A DNA stretch of 64,000 nucleotides from Acanthococcus lagerstroemiae (Eukaryota; Arthropoda; Insecta; Hemiptera; Eriococcidae): assembly GCA_031841125.1 (NCBI GenBank), contig CM063111.1:60573535-60637534 (forward strand). Reading direction: 5' to 3'. Shown one piece after another: positions 23,401 to 32,720 of the stretch. A model generated the notes under the pieces. It searched no databases. It was not told where the DNA came from and saw only the letters and a list, made by a program, of their open reading frames with translations. Position 1 is the stretch's first letter, and each line of letters starts with the position of its first letter. Made by a program: the position numbers and the translations under genes.

Positions 23401-25277
23401 CAAAATTGATAGTTTTTGAGCTAATCCGCAAAAATGTAAAAATGTCCATATAAGCGCAATGCAAACAAAGGAGTTCAGCGATAGTAGCGCGCTGGCATGA
23501 CGGCAGAACGCGGAAACGCGCTAGTCGTCTAACTTGGTGTATCTATATGACTTTGTTCTACAATAAAAACGGCGAAATGAATCTAATTGAATCGCCGAGT
23601 TGCACATTATAATATATAATATGTCGAAAAGCGTTGTACAATAAAGTGGCTCGGAAACATGACAAATCTGTTGGTCAACCCCGTTTTTTTTTCTACCAAC
23701 GCTGAAAAGCGTGGTTTCGCACCACAGAAACTTTGTGTTCCCTCCAGGGGTGGCAAGTTTTGATTTTCCCGTGTGTAGCATGATGCAAAACAAATTTTTT
23801 TGAAAAATTGACCAAAAATCTCCTACCTTCTCCCCCTTCCTTGAACTTTTTTTTTTTCAGCGTTTTAAGAATCTACCCTCTACAAAAAGGCTTATGCTTA
23901 TGACTTTATTTATGATAATAAAAAACATTTGAAACATCAAATTAATTATAATCAAGTGAAAATATTTGTAAATAATCAACACTTAAATTGATCATGAATG
24001 AACAAACTTAAAATTCAATTTAAATTAAATCAATCTCAATCTTAATCCACTAGCAAACAGAAACAAAAGAGTACAGTCATGAGTCATATTTGTAATTATC
24101 TAATTTTATTAAACACTGAGAAAAATTGTGTATTTAATTTTTATAACTGAATACAAGTTTTGTGAGTTTGACTATTCACTACGAAATTTTGATTTTCCAG
24201 AGTGTAGCAGAGTTCTTTTCTAATTTTCCCGAGTGTATCAAGAACGTGCCCGTGTGTAGCACTTGCACGCCGGCTACATCCAACTTGCCACCCCTGGTTC
24301 CCTCGCAAATTTGCGAGATGAAGTATTATTTTGAAGATTCGAGCCTCGGCTGTTTGTAGGCGATGGGATGTAGTCGATTTCTTCTTATTCGTTCATCGTT
24401 CCTAACCATCGTTAGCTACTTGAAATGTTCTCCCACGAATTTGCGAAACTATTAGTAAGAGTTTGTTTTCAGTATTTTCTCAACATTTCTGTTCAGAATA
24501 CATACGTTCTGCCACAATTGTGCGTGTATCTTGTGTCTATGAGTAAAGTAGCCCCAAAGCCGTTCAACTTTACCCATCGACTTTCAGGCGTCATAACTCC
24601 CGACCCCCAAGCCCAAGGTCATTATTTTTGTAATGGATGTTTTCCTCACATGGTTCACTTTCCAATGATACCACTATTGACAGCTTTTAATAACAATTGT
24701 CCATTTACCCCAGCAAAAAAAAAATTAAAAATAAAAAAAATAGAAAAAAAGTGTAAAGTAGTCCCGGTGTATGGTAACTAAATTCGTAAATCGTATCGAT
24801 TGAAAGCATTTGTGCAAACTTTAATAGTATTTACATTTTTCGAGTTGAAATCTAACATAAAAAAATAATCAAAAATTCATTTACAAGCCATCCATACTGA
24901 GAAAAAAAAAATAAATAAAATATTTACCCTAAAAATGTTCCACAGATCAGAGCACATTCCAATTAAAAAATCCAAAGTTCATTCAAAACAACATGATGAC
25001 ATGTCGAGGCTAACTCACAGTCGAGCACATATTTTTGATTTTCTAGACTTCCATTCTGTAAAGAAATATTTCTAATCAACGAAGTTTATAAAACAGTGTT
25101 AACAGTGTTGCGAACATAACTGTATTCTTTCTGCTTGTTTCGTAGTTTGATATCTCTATGATATGTGAAAAAATTAAGCAATATTATTATTCTTACCAAG
25201 TTGGACCAAAGTATAATAAGACATCCAGTGCGCAGTGAACAGCAGCAGCAAACGGTATGAAATTGAGGTAGGGCCAT
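3310..25277 (-). CDS. Small four-helix membrane protein, gene A (LAPTM4/5-like)
   Basis: Five exons: 25197-25277 (ATG at 25275-25277), 17812-17860, 13447-13532, 13189-13309 and 3310-3389 (stop TAA 3310-3312). All have AG acceptors and GTAAG or GTGAG donors, and the joins keep frame (phases 0, 1, 0, 1), giving 138 residues. The protein starts MALPQFHTVCCCCSLRTGC, followed by helix 1 (LIILWSNL plus exon 2). Helix 2 ends GLYAVYT. Helix 3 follows EKPGFLIPTLVW. Helix 4 is ILGYFWLVVLSHYRVL, with a short tail ending HPNPA. The Cys-rich start followed by (R)TG-hydrophobic, the P-G-(F/Y)-L-I-P turn before helix 3 and the overall length recall LAPTM4/5 lysosomal membrane proteins; this family link is tentative. 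It is the upstream-flank partner of gene B, and its introns 1 and 4 are swollen by mobile DNA. Confidence 0.85.
4485..6103. repeat. 1.6-kb palindromic (foldback) element
   Basis: The arm at 4485-5145 is repeated as a near-perfect reverse complement at 5364-6103. Outer ends read CAGAGATAATG and CATTATCTCTG. The right arm carries an extra stretch near 5630-5695 (tcaatctgatggtatcagtt) missing from the left arm. The central roughly 220 bp contain a tRNA-like box A/box B segment. No transposase frame and no exact target duplication were found. The CAGAG ends suggest a hAT-like non-autonomous element, but a head-to-head duplication is equally possible. Confidence 0.85.
5268..5332 (-). repeat. tRNA-derived SINE head (RNA polymerase III box A and box B)
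   Basis: On the minus strand the segment reads TGGCTGAGTGG (box A, 5315-5325) and GGTTCGATTCC (box B, 5280-5290), about 25 bases apart. This is the internal promoter layout of tRNAs and tRNA-derived SINEs. The acceptor ends do not pair as in a working tRNA and the anticodon arm is not convincing, so I call it a SINE head or tRNA relic. Short inverted copies of GTCGCTGTGT flank it (near 5217 and 5330). It lies exactly in the loop of the large palindrome. Confidence 0.6.
7111..9234. repeat. Inverted repeat A/A' (first of two interleaved pairs)
   Basis: Block A (7111-7797) begins GTGGTGATCTCCGGACC. Its reverse complement A' (8546-9234) ends GGTCCGGAGATCACGAC. The similarity runs the full block length, including a G/C homopolymer (G run near 7410 against C run near 8928). 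Both copies are GC-richer than the surroundings. No coding sequence is recognised; open frames across the block mirror each other on the two strands. Confidence 0.8.
7640..9560. repeat. About 175-bp repeat units inside the interleaved blocks
   Basis: A unit containing (C)TAGGTTTGCAACCAGTAGGC, a short G/A-rich part and GTTCGCTTGCAACCAGGCGG recurs near 7655-7800, 8290-8420, 8460-8560, 8580-8700, 9240-9405 and 9410-9540, in both orientations. It explains why the two inverted pairs abut cleanly: a copy lies at each block junction. Confidence 0.65.
7801..9978. repeat. Inverted repeat B/B' (second of two interleaved pairs)
   Basis: Block B (7801-8545) begins TGTTATGACGACCCGTG. Its reverse complement B' (9238-9978) ends CACGAGCCGTCGTAACA. 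Blocks A, B, A' and B' follow one another with almost no spacer. The TG...CA-like ends followed by a TGGCGG segment near 7832 recall an LTR end and primer-binding site, but no gag, pol or second direct LTR is present. Confidence 0.8.
10924..11672. mobile_element. hAT-like non-autonomous element, T-rich
   Basis: It starts CAGGGATGGCAAACGAAAC and ends with the near reverse complement GTTTTGTTTGCCATCCCTG. CAGGG(A/G)TGGCAAAC is a common hAT terminus. A partial relative lies directly upstream (10630-10870) with the same internal sequence (ATTTCAGACCAGTGTTCA). The low-complexity flanks prevent a reliable target-duplication call. Confidence 0.6.
11290..11947. repeat. Three T-rich tandem units of about 219 bp
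   Basis: Units at about 11290-11510, 11511-11729 and 11730-11947 share the order: atgagtttag, a TTTCGCTTTTTTGCTAC-like stretch, AATCAATCGTTATTTCG, TTTGCCATCCCT, a long T run, and TGTTCTATTTGTATTTAATT. Phe-rich open frames over them are by-products of the T runs. Confidence 0.75.
15962..16005 (-). pseudogene. Relic of exon 2 of the membrane-protein gene
   Basis: On the minus strand the 3' half of exon 2 and its donor are recognisable: GGAAACCA...GTAAATATAGATGCACCCAT against GCAAACCAGTCGTAAGTATAGATGCACCCAT, given here in pieces. The donor GTAAGT has become GTAAAT, and the 5' half has been replaced by a repeat rich in aaagc(c)aaaag. It lies at the end of the extra 700-bp block. Confidence 0.55.
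16155..16299. mobile_element. GATC-rich hAT-like element (145 bp), gene A intron 2
   Basis: It begins CAGAGATGGGCATGATCTG and ends GATCTTGCTCATCTCTG, with repeated GATCTTTGATC and GATCAAAGATC inside. The same element sits at the same place in gene B (44286-44429), so it was there before the duplication. A looser relative starts at 43153. Confidence 0.75.
16419..16464. repeat. Perfect 15-bp stem-loop in gene A intron 2 only
   Basis: GGCCCGCTGTGAGAA (16419-16433), a 16-base loop, then TTCTCACAGCGGGCC (16450-16464). The aligned intron of gene B goes straight from atgtagtc to taatgagaag at about 44542, so roughly 55 bp are specific to A. Confidence 0.8.
18786..18906. mobile_element. 121-bp inverted-repeat element
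   Basis: Arms AAGTGCCTTCCTACATAAGC and the matching TTATGTAGGAGGGCACTT enclose about 70 bp. It is too short to encode anything. No clear target duplication. Confidence 0.6.
18955..19205. mobile_element. About 250-bp inverted-repeat element
   Basis: AAATACACTGGAACTGGACT followed by ACCAATATTGGAAA near 18958-18992 is repeated in reverse near 19165-19203 (TTTCCAGTATTGGTAGTCCA). It lies next to the 121-bp element in the part of gene A intron 1 that gene B lacks. Confidence 0.55.
19425..20125 (-). pseudogene. LINE endonuclease-reverse transcriptase, 3' part (RTE-like)
   Basis: The minus strand carries the tail of an insect endonuclease-reverse transcriptase. About 20120-19910 reads KVMVCNRCEHDSLNINIG and VNEFCYLGSKLTKDGRSKRD. 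After a frameshift, 19837-19628 reads FLRTYVRSVALYECVTWIIG and FKMWCYRRILSIKW. After another, about 19560-19430 reads QIIKDVQC and LIAQDREKWRAVSNRS. These are the conserved blocks after the RT palm (YLGS, RSVALYGCETW, EMWCYRR, REEWR). Several frameshifts make it dead. The RT palm itself is absent, consistent with 5' truncation. It sits tail-out beside the plus-strand LINE at 20150. Confidence 0.75.
20150..21715 (+). pseudogene. RTE-type LINE reverse transcriptase, 5'-truncated and broken
   Basis: In pieces it reads KKSPGQDKISNEFFKMGGEI, NNYRPISLSSSISKIFAKVI, EQAGFRPGYSTTDHLHAINQ, AFIEFAKASDSLDHKFLLSA, GVWQGDPLSPLLF and LRFADDVVLIAS (about 20896-20934). A thumb region follows (VIYLGQKISC, 20990-21250), then an overlapping frame at 21232-21642 with TLTYGSKTWTL, WSWGGHVARLQDD and WRDDFGRLLGH. 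The order matches RTE-clade elements common in insects. At least four frameshifts or stops break it. The first catalytic Asp of the palm is Glu here (FIEF), and the usual R of GVRQGDPLSP is W. The 3' end has AATAAA followed by an A run (about 21695-21716), typical of a retrotransposed tail. Confidence 0.85.
21901..22127. mobile_element. 227-bp element with 18-bp perfect inverted ends
   Basis: TTGATACCTCGTATGTGC at the left and GCACATACGAGGTATCAA at the right are exact reverse complements. An extra direct copy (ACCTCTTATGTGCAC) follows the left end. No coding sequence. Confidence 0.65.
22255..22445 (+). pseudogene. Short LINE 3'-end fragment with (ATT)n tail
   Basis: A short reading frame with the flavour of a LINE C-terminus (ILIADRLEWSRLSEAYAV after a frame change) ends in an ATT-rich tail (attattattattattttt) near 22430-22445. 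Too short to classify. Confidence 0.4.
22446..23064. other. No feature recognised
   Basis: AT-rich sequence with diffuse repeats of gaattttcgc and ttcgcga motifs (22600-22800). I see no exon or element ends. Confidence 0.5.
23073..23555. mobile_element. 483-bp non-autonomous transposon with 8-bp target duplication
   Basis: Ends CAAAGTCATATAGATACACC and GGTGTATCTATATGACTTTG are perfect reverse complements. They are flanked directly by TTCTACAA on both sides (23065-23072 and 23556-23563). An 8-bp duplication fits hAT or P superfamilies. The interior has no transposase frame. Confidence 0.88.
23745..24296. mobile_element. 552-bp hAT-like element with 8-bp target duplication
   Basis: Ends CAGGGGTGGCAAGTT and AACTTGCCACCCCTG are exact reverse complements of the hAT type. 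They are flanked by GTTCCCTC on both sides (23737-23744 and 24297-24304). Inside, near both ends, TTTTCC(C/A)(G)(A)GTGTAGCA is repeated, perhaps as subterminal sites. No transposase remains. Confidence 0.9.
24305..25196. other. Remainder of gene A intron 1
   Basis: From about 24930 the sequence aligns with gene B intron 1 (ttttctagacttccattct against tcttctagactttcattga). 24305-24930 belongs to the A-specific insertion block and shows only A-rich low-complexity sequence near 24710-24910. Confidence 0.55.
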
Positions 25278-25518
25278 TATTCTTCGACAAACGTGATAAA
25301 GAAAATTTTTTAATATTTAAAATAAACGGATCAAACACTGTATGCACAACGGCTATATTAGCGTGGCGAATGCACCGGAATATGCAAGAGAAATGAAGAG
25401 GATAACAAGATTTTAGGAACTAAGTAAGAGAACCAGCGATACGGCAGGGCCATAAGGAAATTTGCTGATGAGGTCGGATCTGGTTGGCCGAGTAACAGCC
25501 TCTCCGACGTCTCTAAAG

Positions 25519-25855
25519 TAGTGATGTGCGATAGTCGCTTTTTGGACTATCGATACTATCGATAGTTTATTATGTTAAGGATATCAAGAGAAAACGGGTC
25601 GGCTGACTTGGAGAATTGCGGACACAAATTGCTGTACATAATAATATATTATACTAATGATTAGTTGCAGCTGAATTTTACATTATTTTGAGTTATTACG
25701 CACTTCTGGAAGATATTAGACAATAGAAATCGCAAATTCTCAACATATTTGATACATTTTTTCCTTCGATAGTTTTAAAAAAACTATCGATAGTCTCAAA
25801 AAACTTCGATAGTATCGATAGTTTGATAGTTTTTACTATCGATTGCACATCACTA
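25519..25855. mobile_element. 337-bp hAT-like element with 8-bp target duplication
   Basis: Ends TAGTGATGTGCGATAGTCG and ACTATCGATTGCACATCACTA, with ACTATCGATAGT motifs inside both ends. Flanks are CTCTAAAG (25511-25518) and CTCTGAAG (25856-25863), an 8-bp duplication with one change. No coding sequence. Confidence 0.82.
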
Positions 25856-26029
25856 CTCTGAAGTAATGTTCGAAAAGACGGATTTCAGGGCTCGGACGAG
25901 AGCACGGTACAATGCCTATCTCGCCCCTACTGACGGCTGTCCGAGGCTGTGTAATATTTCGGGAACGCGCCGCGAGATAGCGCAGCCTGTAAAAACTCTG
26001 TTTTCGACTGATTTACATCGTGTTTTACA

Positions 26030-27300
26030 TGACTCAGTTCTACTTTTTTAAGCTTTCAAAAGAAAATTTGATCCACTTTTAATGGGTCAAAATCGGACTA
26101 AATATGCTCAAACGTCCGTCGGCATGGCTGTCCCTCGAAGCCTCGAACGATTTTCATTATTATTGTTCCCCCCTAAATTTTCAAGCTGTATATTAGAACA
26201 AACTGACAACATAGTGCTACTTTAAGTGGATGAAGGAATCACAAGTAACATTGAAATCGCATCTTCACAGGTGGGAGTCAGTATGGCCGGCTTTGAAAAT
26301 TGTCCCTAGACTTTTTGTCCATCGGCATGGCTCTTTTTCAACCAGTTACAGAACAGGCGTTTCAATATTTTTTCGTCGCAATTAATGGTTAATGGTTAAA
26401 TTGTATATATTCTTATTAGAGTAATATGGTCTGCGCCTATCAAGTATTTTTTTTTTTTTTTTGATAGGTATGAATCAGTTCTACTTTTTTAAGCTTTCAA
26501 AAGAAAATTTGATCAACTTTTAATGGGTCGAAATCGGACTAAATATGCTCAAATGTCCGCCGGCCATAGCTGTCCCTCGAAGCCTCGAACGATTTTCATT
26601 ATTATAACTATCCCCCCCCCCAAGTTTTCAAGCTGTATATTAGAACAAACTTAATACGTAGTGCTACTTTGAATGGATGAAGGAATCACAAGTAACATTG
26701 AAATCGCATTTTCACAGGCGGGAGTCAGTATGGCCAGCTTTGAAAATTGTCCCTAGACTGTTTGTCCATCGGCATGACTCTTTTTCAACCGATCACAGAA
26801 CAGGCGTTTCAACATTTTTTCGTCGCAATTATTGGTCAAATTGTATATTCTTATCAGAGCAATATGGTGACAATACTCGTGTATTTGCATATTAGTGTCT
26901 AAAATTAGGAGTAAAAAAAAGTATCCTTCGGCATGGTCATCTGTATGCAACGATAGACGTTCATCATCCAAAAATAATTACGTCTAATTAATGGTAGTAT
27001 GCCTTTATCAACTTTCCATAAGATTTTTTGTTTTGGAATCTACTAATCAACGGCAGAACACTTTTTGTTCGCCATTTGTCATGGACTTTTTCATGTGTCC
27101 TTCGGCATGGCATTCATCATTTTGATTGCTATGCCAAAATACAGAATCCTCTCACTGCCGGCCCAATCTTACCAATAGGTATGTTATACACAGCGCCTCT
27201 TAACGACTCCCATCAAAAAAAGTTCAAATATCCTCTACTTTCCTTCATAGGAAAACATACCTGAAATATCAACATTTTTTGAAGAATGACCCATCTACGC
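26030..27300. repeat. Unclassified repeat family X, copy 1, with internal tandem duplication
   Basis: About 400 bp (26044-26440) is repeated almost at once (26486-26870), separated by a T run. The sequence continues to about 27300. The phrase TCGGCATGG recurs at 26119, 26322, 26928 and 27102, with variants at 26769 and others. A second copy lies at 57640-57964 and 59775-60290, split by a LINE. No coding sequence, no clear terminal repeats. Confidence 0.7.
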
Positions 27301-28389
27301 ATATAACAGCGTTGATTTCCATGGAAATTTGACACTTACTAGCAGAGACGATTTGCGCAATTTTTATTAGGGGATAGTGGATTATAAAAATACCGAATTG
27401 CCGAATAGGAATTTTACAAAATGCCGAATTGCCTCATAGAAATTTTAAAGATACGTTTTTCCCAATTTTTCTCAGGTTAAACCGAATACAAGTTTGTCAA
27501 AATTAATGAAGTGAAATCGTTGTGTAAAAGAAATATCAATTCCGAAATTTTGCCAAAATTACCAATGAAAAATGATTGGGGGAGACACCCCCCACACCTC
27601 CCCCTCGCATCGGCTCTGCTTTCTAAAGCACTAAACTATTTGGACCTAGTTGCATCCACATTGGATTTGGAAACTTCAAATGGCATATATTTTTCCTGCA
27701 AGCAATACATAATTCGTTCCCCATAATATCAACCAAACTAGACAAGATATCTTACCCATATTAAGTGCATCCAGATTCCATTGCAGCATGACTAAAGGCC
27801 TCTGAATATGCAACATGACTTGAAAGATGTTCACCACAACACAAGAAATTTCTAGTCAATGGCTTTTTATTGTTGACGAGACTCAAGAAATTCCTAGGCC
27901 GTGGTTCTTTATTTTTGACCACGTCCTAAGAAATTCCTAAGCCGTTGGCATCTAATTTTGAAAACGCTGCGCCCCCTCCCCCAGTGGAAATGAACTCCGG
28001 CAAACGTGAAAAATAACATGTACTCCTAGGATACATGTACTGATAATCCCATACAAAAAATCGAATAAAATGGTCTTTTGTTTTTCAACTTTTCAAGCAT
28101 CAAATGTGGACTTTTTCTGAGAATTACCCAATTGCTGCATTACTTTTGGGAATCCGTAGCCAGTACATCGGGATTTAAGAAGAAAAAACATGTACCAGGC
28201 AATAATACATTAGAGAACCAGTATTGGTTACATGTTCCTTTCATTTTTACAAATAAAATGAACAAATAGGTACTTATTTTTTTCACTAAACCAAAGATAC
28301 CCATCACAAATTACTATTTAAATATAAATGCTGCTTCATTTTTTCGAGATCGCGGCAACCTATTTCTACAGTTATAACTTACATATAAA
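27300..28389. other. No gene recognised
   Basis: AT-rich sequence. It contains the short tandem repeat at 27843-27965 and a few repeated words (tgccgaattgcc). No exon with paired splice sites was seen. Confidence 0.5.
27843..27965. repeat. Three 42-43 bp tandem units
   Basis: Units begin aagaaatt at 27843, 27885 and 27928 and share aagaaatt(t/c)cta, a GGC/GTGG part and a T-rich end. Confidence 0.7.
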
Positions 28390-28640
28390 CAGGGACTAAA
28401 ATAAGGGGGCACGAAGGGGCAGCTAGTCCCCAAGCCTCCACCGGAGTTGGAAAATTTTATTAGATGGATTAAAAGTTTAAAAAAATCGACCAAGTCAAAA
28501 GTTTTTTTTATTATTATTATTATTTTTTTTTACCAATATACCTAAACAAATTTTGATACTTGGGAATTTTGAGTTGAGTCAGTTGGGAGTTTAACAATTT
28601 TTGCCCCTCCCTCCTGAAAAGACTTTTCGCTACATTCCTG
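28390..28640 (-). mobile_element. hAT-like short element (family of 42848 and 62088), reverse orientation
   Basis: Plus-strand ends are CAGGGACTAAAATAAGG and TTCGCTACATTCCTG. Reversed, the interior matches the other two copies (AACTGACTCAACTCAAAATT, CCCAAGTATCAAA, ACTTTTGACTTG). Flanking octamers CATATAAA and TTTATACA do not match, so no target duplication is claimed. Confidence 0.65.
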
Positions 28641-30003
28641 TTTATACATTCGTATCAAAAGCTATTCTATAGAGGGAAGTCTTCTACAATGATGTTGAAC
28701 TAGCACCCAAGTTCAATGAAATAACCAACTGATCTAACTCGTCGGCTTGCTCATTTAGATAAACGGGGAAATACGAGTACTTATCGATGAATGATTCAGT
28801 GACCGTGAAAAATTTGAAAATATGCACGTAAAAAGCATACTATTGGTCAAAGTCAAATAATCTTAGTATTTGAAATCGTTTTAAAAACATGGAATGTGCT
28901 ATACTGTCACGCTCGCGCTGCACGTATAATGAGTTAAGGAACTATGTGCTTGTGACAACTAATACGTATTTACACGTGTTATACATTCGTGCATTTTTAT
29001 AGGTACTATCAATTATATGGACGCTGTTAAGCAAAAACCGGCCAAGCGACAAAAATCTGTTTCTTGAGAAAACGTAACAGGTATTAAAAGCCAATGAATA
29101 ATGCCGGTTTACAGACGTAGCGTTTACTGATAAGCTTTTTTCAACGTGGATTCAACATTCATTTTCTCTATGTAAACTTGAAAATTGTAAGAAAATATGA
29201 GAAAGTGCTCGAATTTGCTCTAAATTACTGAAAGTTGCCCGGAGTTGCTTGGATGCACAATTCTGTATCGAGCGCCAAATTTTAAAAAATTCTATTTTTT
29301 ACGCTCTATCCATTACATAAATGAAAGTTGCTGTTTTGAGCGCCAGTACACGCTTCAACGGCTGAACCCGTTTCGTTGAAAGTTGTACCATTAAACAGGA
29401 AATGACGTGTACAATGTTTATAGCGAAAAAAATTTTAATGTTGGGTCGTTAAGACACAAATAAGCTCAAACGTTACCAAAAAGTGACAACTTTTATGGAT
29501 GTTCCGGAGGGGTAATTGAACAGGAGTAAGATGAGGTTCGTTTTCGTTTTGAAGCGAACAGTATGCCCAGACTTTGCCCACATACAACCATCAGTGTTGC
29601 GGCTCCAGCAATTTTGACGTTAACAAGTTTTTTTGTTATTTTTTTTTAATCGAAAATATACATGGCATTAAGTCCTGTATTCAAAAAAATAAAAAATAAA
29701 AAAAAATATTTGAAACACTTTTGCGAACTTCAGTCGGCTATGAAAATGGGCAGTTATTTTTCATGAGACTTTTCTGCAGTTATCTCAGGGCAGACAACAT
29801 TCTCACCTCAATACAAGAAATCGAGCGTTCAAAATAGCTCATTTAGCAGGGGAGATTGTAAACAATTTGGACACTCGGTCACCCAGATAAAACTCGATAG
29901 AGTTATTTTCGAAAACGAGTACATTAAGTTTGCAAAATACTTGCCGTTCCTCTCGAACAATATTACTACCGCGCTGATTACAATTATATTATAAAATTTA
30001 TTA
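28641..30003. other. No feature recognised
   Basis: AT-rich, with A/T homopolymers around 29620-29710. No exon or transposon end was seen. It separates gene A's upstream side from the 3' end of gene C. Confidence 0.5.
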
Positions 30004-31397
30004 TTATAATGATTCTGAACATTCGGTTGTACTTGAAATAATTTCATGCTTCAGTCGGTTCTTCTGAGGACTTGAGTTCGCGGTATAGTAGCTGTAAACG
30101 ACCAGCCAAAAGTAGAATCTGATCGCCGAATAAATGAAAAAGCATTCTATAGTACACAAGCAATCCAATTTTGTAATCTACTTCGATGTCAAAGGCGAAT
30201 TCAGACCCCTCGAAAACCCCTTCCCTCCTGGTCATTATTCCTCGATGCAATTATTGTTCGTTCTGATGAAAACACTAAGGTTTCTGCCGTATTCTGCACT
30301 CTCAAATGTTTAATTTTCTCGGACTAACAATCAACTATAAGCTCATCTCAGCATTCTCTCATTCCTCACTACTGAACCAGAATAAGGTCGATTTTAGAAC
30401 ATTCGATTTTCAGCTGCAATAAGAGTGCTGCAAATATTTCATGCCCCAAAGCACATCAATGACAGGGCAGGTGCTAAAATACCATATGGGGTTAACAGAA
30501 CCACCAGACTAGATTGTCCTCCTCAGGTTTAAAGGAACTGACTCGGTGTCTGGTTGACAGGTAGTTTGTCTTTCTGTCTTTCGAACTACCTCGCTGCTTT
30601 GCAGTCTGTCCAGCTTGTGTGGCTGGCTGGCTAGGATCCTCGAGTTTTTTCGGGCGAGGAAAAGAGTAATAGAAAGGGAGTCAGGTTTCTAATAAGTTAC
30701 ATAGAGACTTATACTTCATTTTCTTGAAAAGTGGCCAAGGTAAATCCAAGATTTCCTATCTCACACCAGAATTTCACAAAGTAAATGACCATTATTTAAT
30801 ACGTGAGAAATGCTGTTTCTCCACATTTTTACCCCTATTTGAAAATATTCTCGAGTACACCACCGAATGCAAAAGGCTCCCCACATAAGTACGTTCGTTT
30901 TTCTATTCAACACTTGAGTATGTAATTTTAATTTGAATAATTCGTCAAATACTTACAATTGCCGACGACTGCCATCAAAATACTGACAGCTAACGAAGCG
31001 CCAGATACGTGCAGATCTTTAGCCGAAATGACTATGTCAAGGACGGACAAAATGAGGCTGATAACAACCACAGACAAGTATGGAATTAGACAGCCTGGTC
31101 TTTTCTATATAAAAACACTCTGTTGTTAGTAAGTCGTACGTGGGTTAGATTAAATAGGCATACAGGTACTCAATTCTACATTACATCAATACTGGTGGAA
31201 TAATTCAGTTCAGGATAACATTTCACTCACTTTATATACGGCATACAAGCCACAACTGGAGCCGATGGAAAGGAGGCTCATCATCACAAATGCTTCAACG
31301 CTCATGATAAGTACCCCGGGTTCTGTAAGACATATTCGGAGACAGCACAATATCTTCTCGATAGACAACAGGGACTCAAAATCGCCATAATTTTGAA

Positions 31398-31768
31398 CAG
31401 GGCCGCCCCGAGGGCGGGACAACCGGGGCAGTGGGAACACGAATATTTCATGGGAAAAAATCGTAAAAATGTAATCAATAACTATTCTAAAAACAAGTCG
31501 TATTTTAACTCCTTTTGCGAAAGCCAAGGCAAGGAAAATTCCTTTGGGGGTTTAAAGTACATATATTGACAAATCAGATTGATTATTTTCAAGTTGTTCG
31601 TAAAATCAAAAGTTTTGTTAACAGAAGTTTGTTTGTTATATTTCCTACATAATATGTAACTCTTTTTGTAAATGTAAAAAAAACAAAAAACAATTAATTG
31701 TGTAGGGGGAAAGGGGAGCGCAGATCAAAATCTTGCTCCGGGCGCCTATTAACCTCGTGATGGCTCTG
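31398..31768. mobile_element. 371-bp hAT-like element in gene C
   Basis: Ends CAGGGCCGCCCCGAGG and CCTCGTGATGGCTCTG are imperfect reverse complements. Flanks are ATTTTGAA (31390-31397) and ATTTTAGA (31769-31776), six of eight matching. The gccccgggcgcc-like subterminal words are typical of old hAT elements. Confidence 0.65.
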
Positions 31769-31867
31769 ATTTTAGAGCTTCCTAAGCGCCACATAATGGA
31801 CTGTCACAGTGGCGATTCTGCAACTAATCAGAAAGCTCTGTTGAAGATCACCATCGTTACTTCAATG

Positions 31868-32025
31868 CAGGGCGAGCGAGACCTGGGGCTAATAAATTTT
31901 AGGGGCACCTTCTCCGTCTTAATAGCCTTATTTGAAATGAATGCCAATTATTTAATCCTTTTGCCTCTTTATTCGTAGAGCCCGGGACAAATTGACCCAT
32001 TTCCCCCGCCCCTTAGACGGCCTTA
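31868..32025. mobile_element. Degenerate relative of the 31398 element
   Basis: CAGGGCGAGCGAGACCTGGG at the left and CCCCTTAGACGGCCTTA at the right resemble the neighbouring element's ends, with GGGGC and CCCGGG words inside. Boundaries are uncertain. Confidence 0.35.
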
Positions 32026-32220
32026 TCATAATGGCATCATGTTCAGAAATTGGTGACAATCTACATATACAACTCGTGAGTACTGCTACCCTCGACCAGG
32101 GTTTAATGTCAGAGTGTCCTTTTCTTAGCCTTAAGGTCAAAACCCTCTCTATAAGGCAGCAGGTCCTTTGAGGTAGAGGCAAAGGAAAACATTTCAATGG
32201 CAGCCTTAATACACCGAAGG

Positions 32221-32720
32221 CAGGGTCGGCTTAGCCATAGAGCATACCGGGAAAATTCCTGGTACGCCGTAAGCTCACACCGAAATAAATCATGGGGCCG
32301 GTGCCGGCTATATTTCTCCAGTAAGTTTATGAGACCCAATCCGGTCCTGACCGGAGGTGTGAGCACTCTTAGAACAAGACAAGGTTTTACGATGAAATAT
32401 ACCGAATTTCATCCCTTGCGTTGTACGGCTCACCGCCTCGTCACTGTTGGAATCACTCGCTGAGAGCTCTCCAACAGCCGCCTTTTAGTCGCCTCTTACG
32501 ACATGCAGGCTTACAGTTGGCGTATTCTTAACCCCCGCCAACAGAGGCGCGTTTTTACTAAGCTGGAGCTCTCTGATTGGTTGTGAGCCGCTATAACGGC
32601 GGACCATCAGTTGATCCTTAAGAGGCTCCAAAATTGTGGCTACTTTGCGCCACCTCTTAATCGGTTGTACAGTGGCTTCCACACATCCACGGTCCGGTAT
32701 GCTGAAAAAAGGCACTCCCC
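32221..32720 (+). repeat. SINE-like repeat with conserved core
   Basis: The stretch TTTTAGTCGCCTCTTACGAC, then ATGCAGG and GTATTCTTAACCCCCGCC (about 32485-32540), closely resembles a core found in many metazoan SINEs (from memory, unverified). It lies next to a CAGGGTCGGCTTAGCC end at 32224. It is GC-richer than its surroundings and has no reading frame. Confidence 0.4.

Larger units (their letters stand above)
2571..25350. repeat. Segmental duplication, copy A (expanded by insertions)
   Basis: Sequence from about 2571 (cggcgtttttcaagaaatgc) to about 25350 aligns in order with 39850-47043. This includes the 3' flank, all five exons, introns 2 and 3, and the 5' flank of the membrane-protein gene. 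Two stretches have no partner in copy B: about 3430-12990 within intron 4, and about 18640-24930 within intron 1. Both are packed with transposable elements. Boundaries were judged by eye. Confidence 0.8.
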
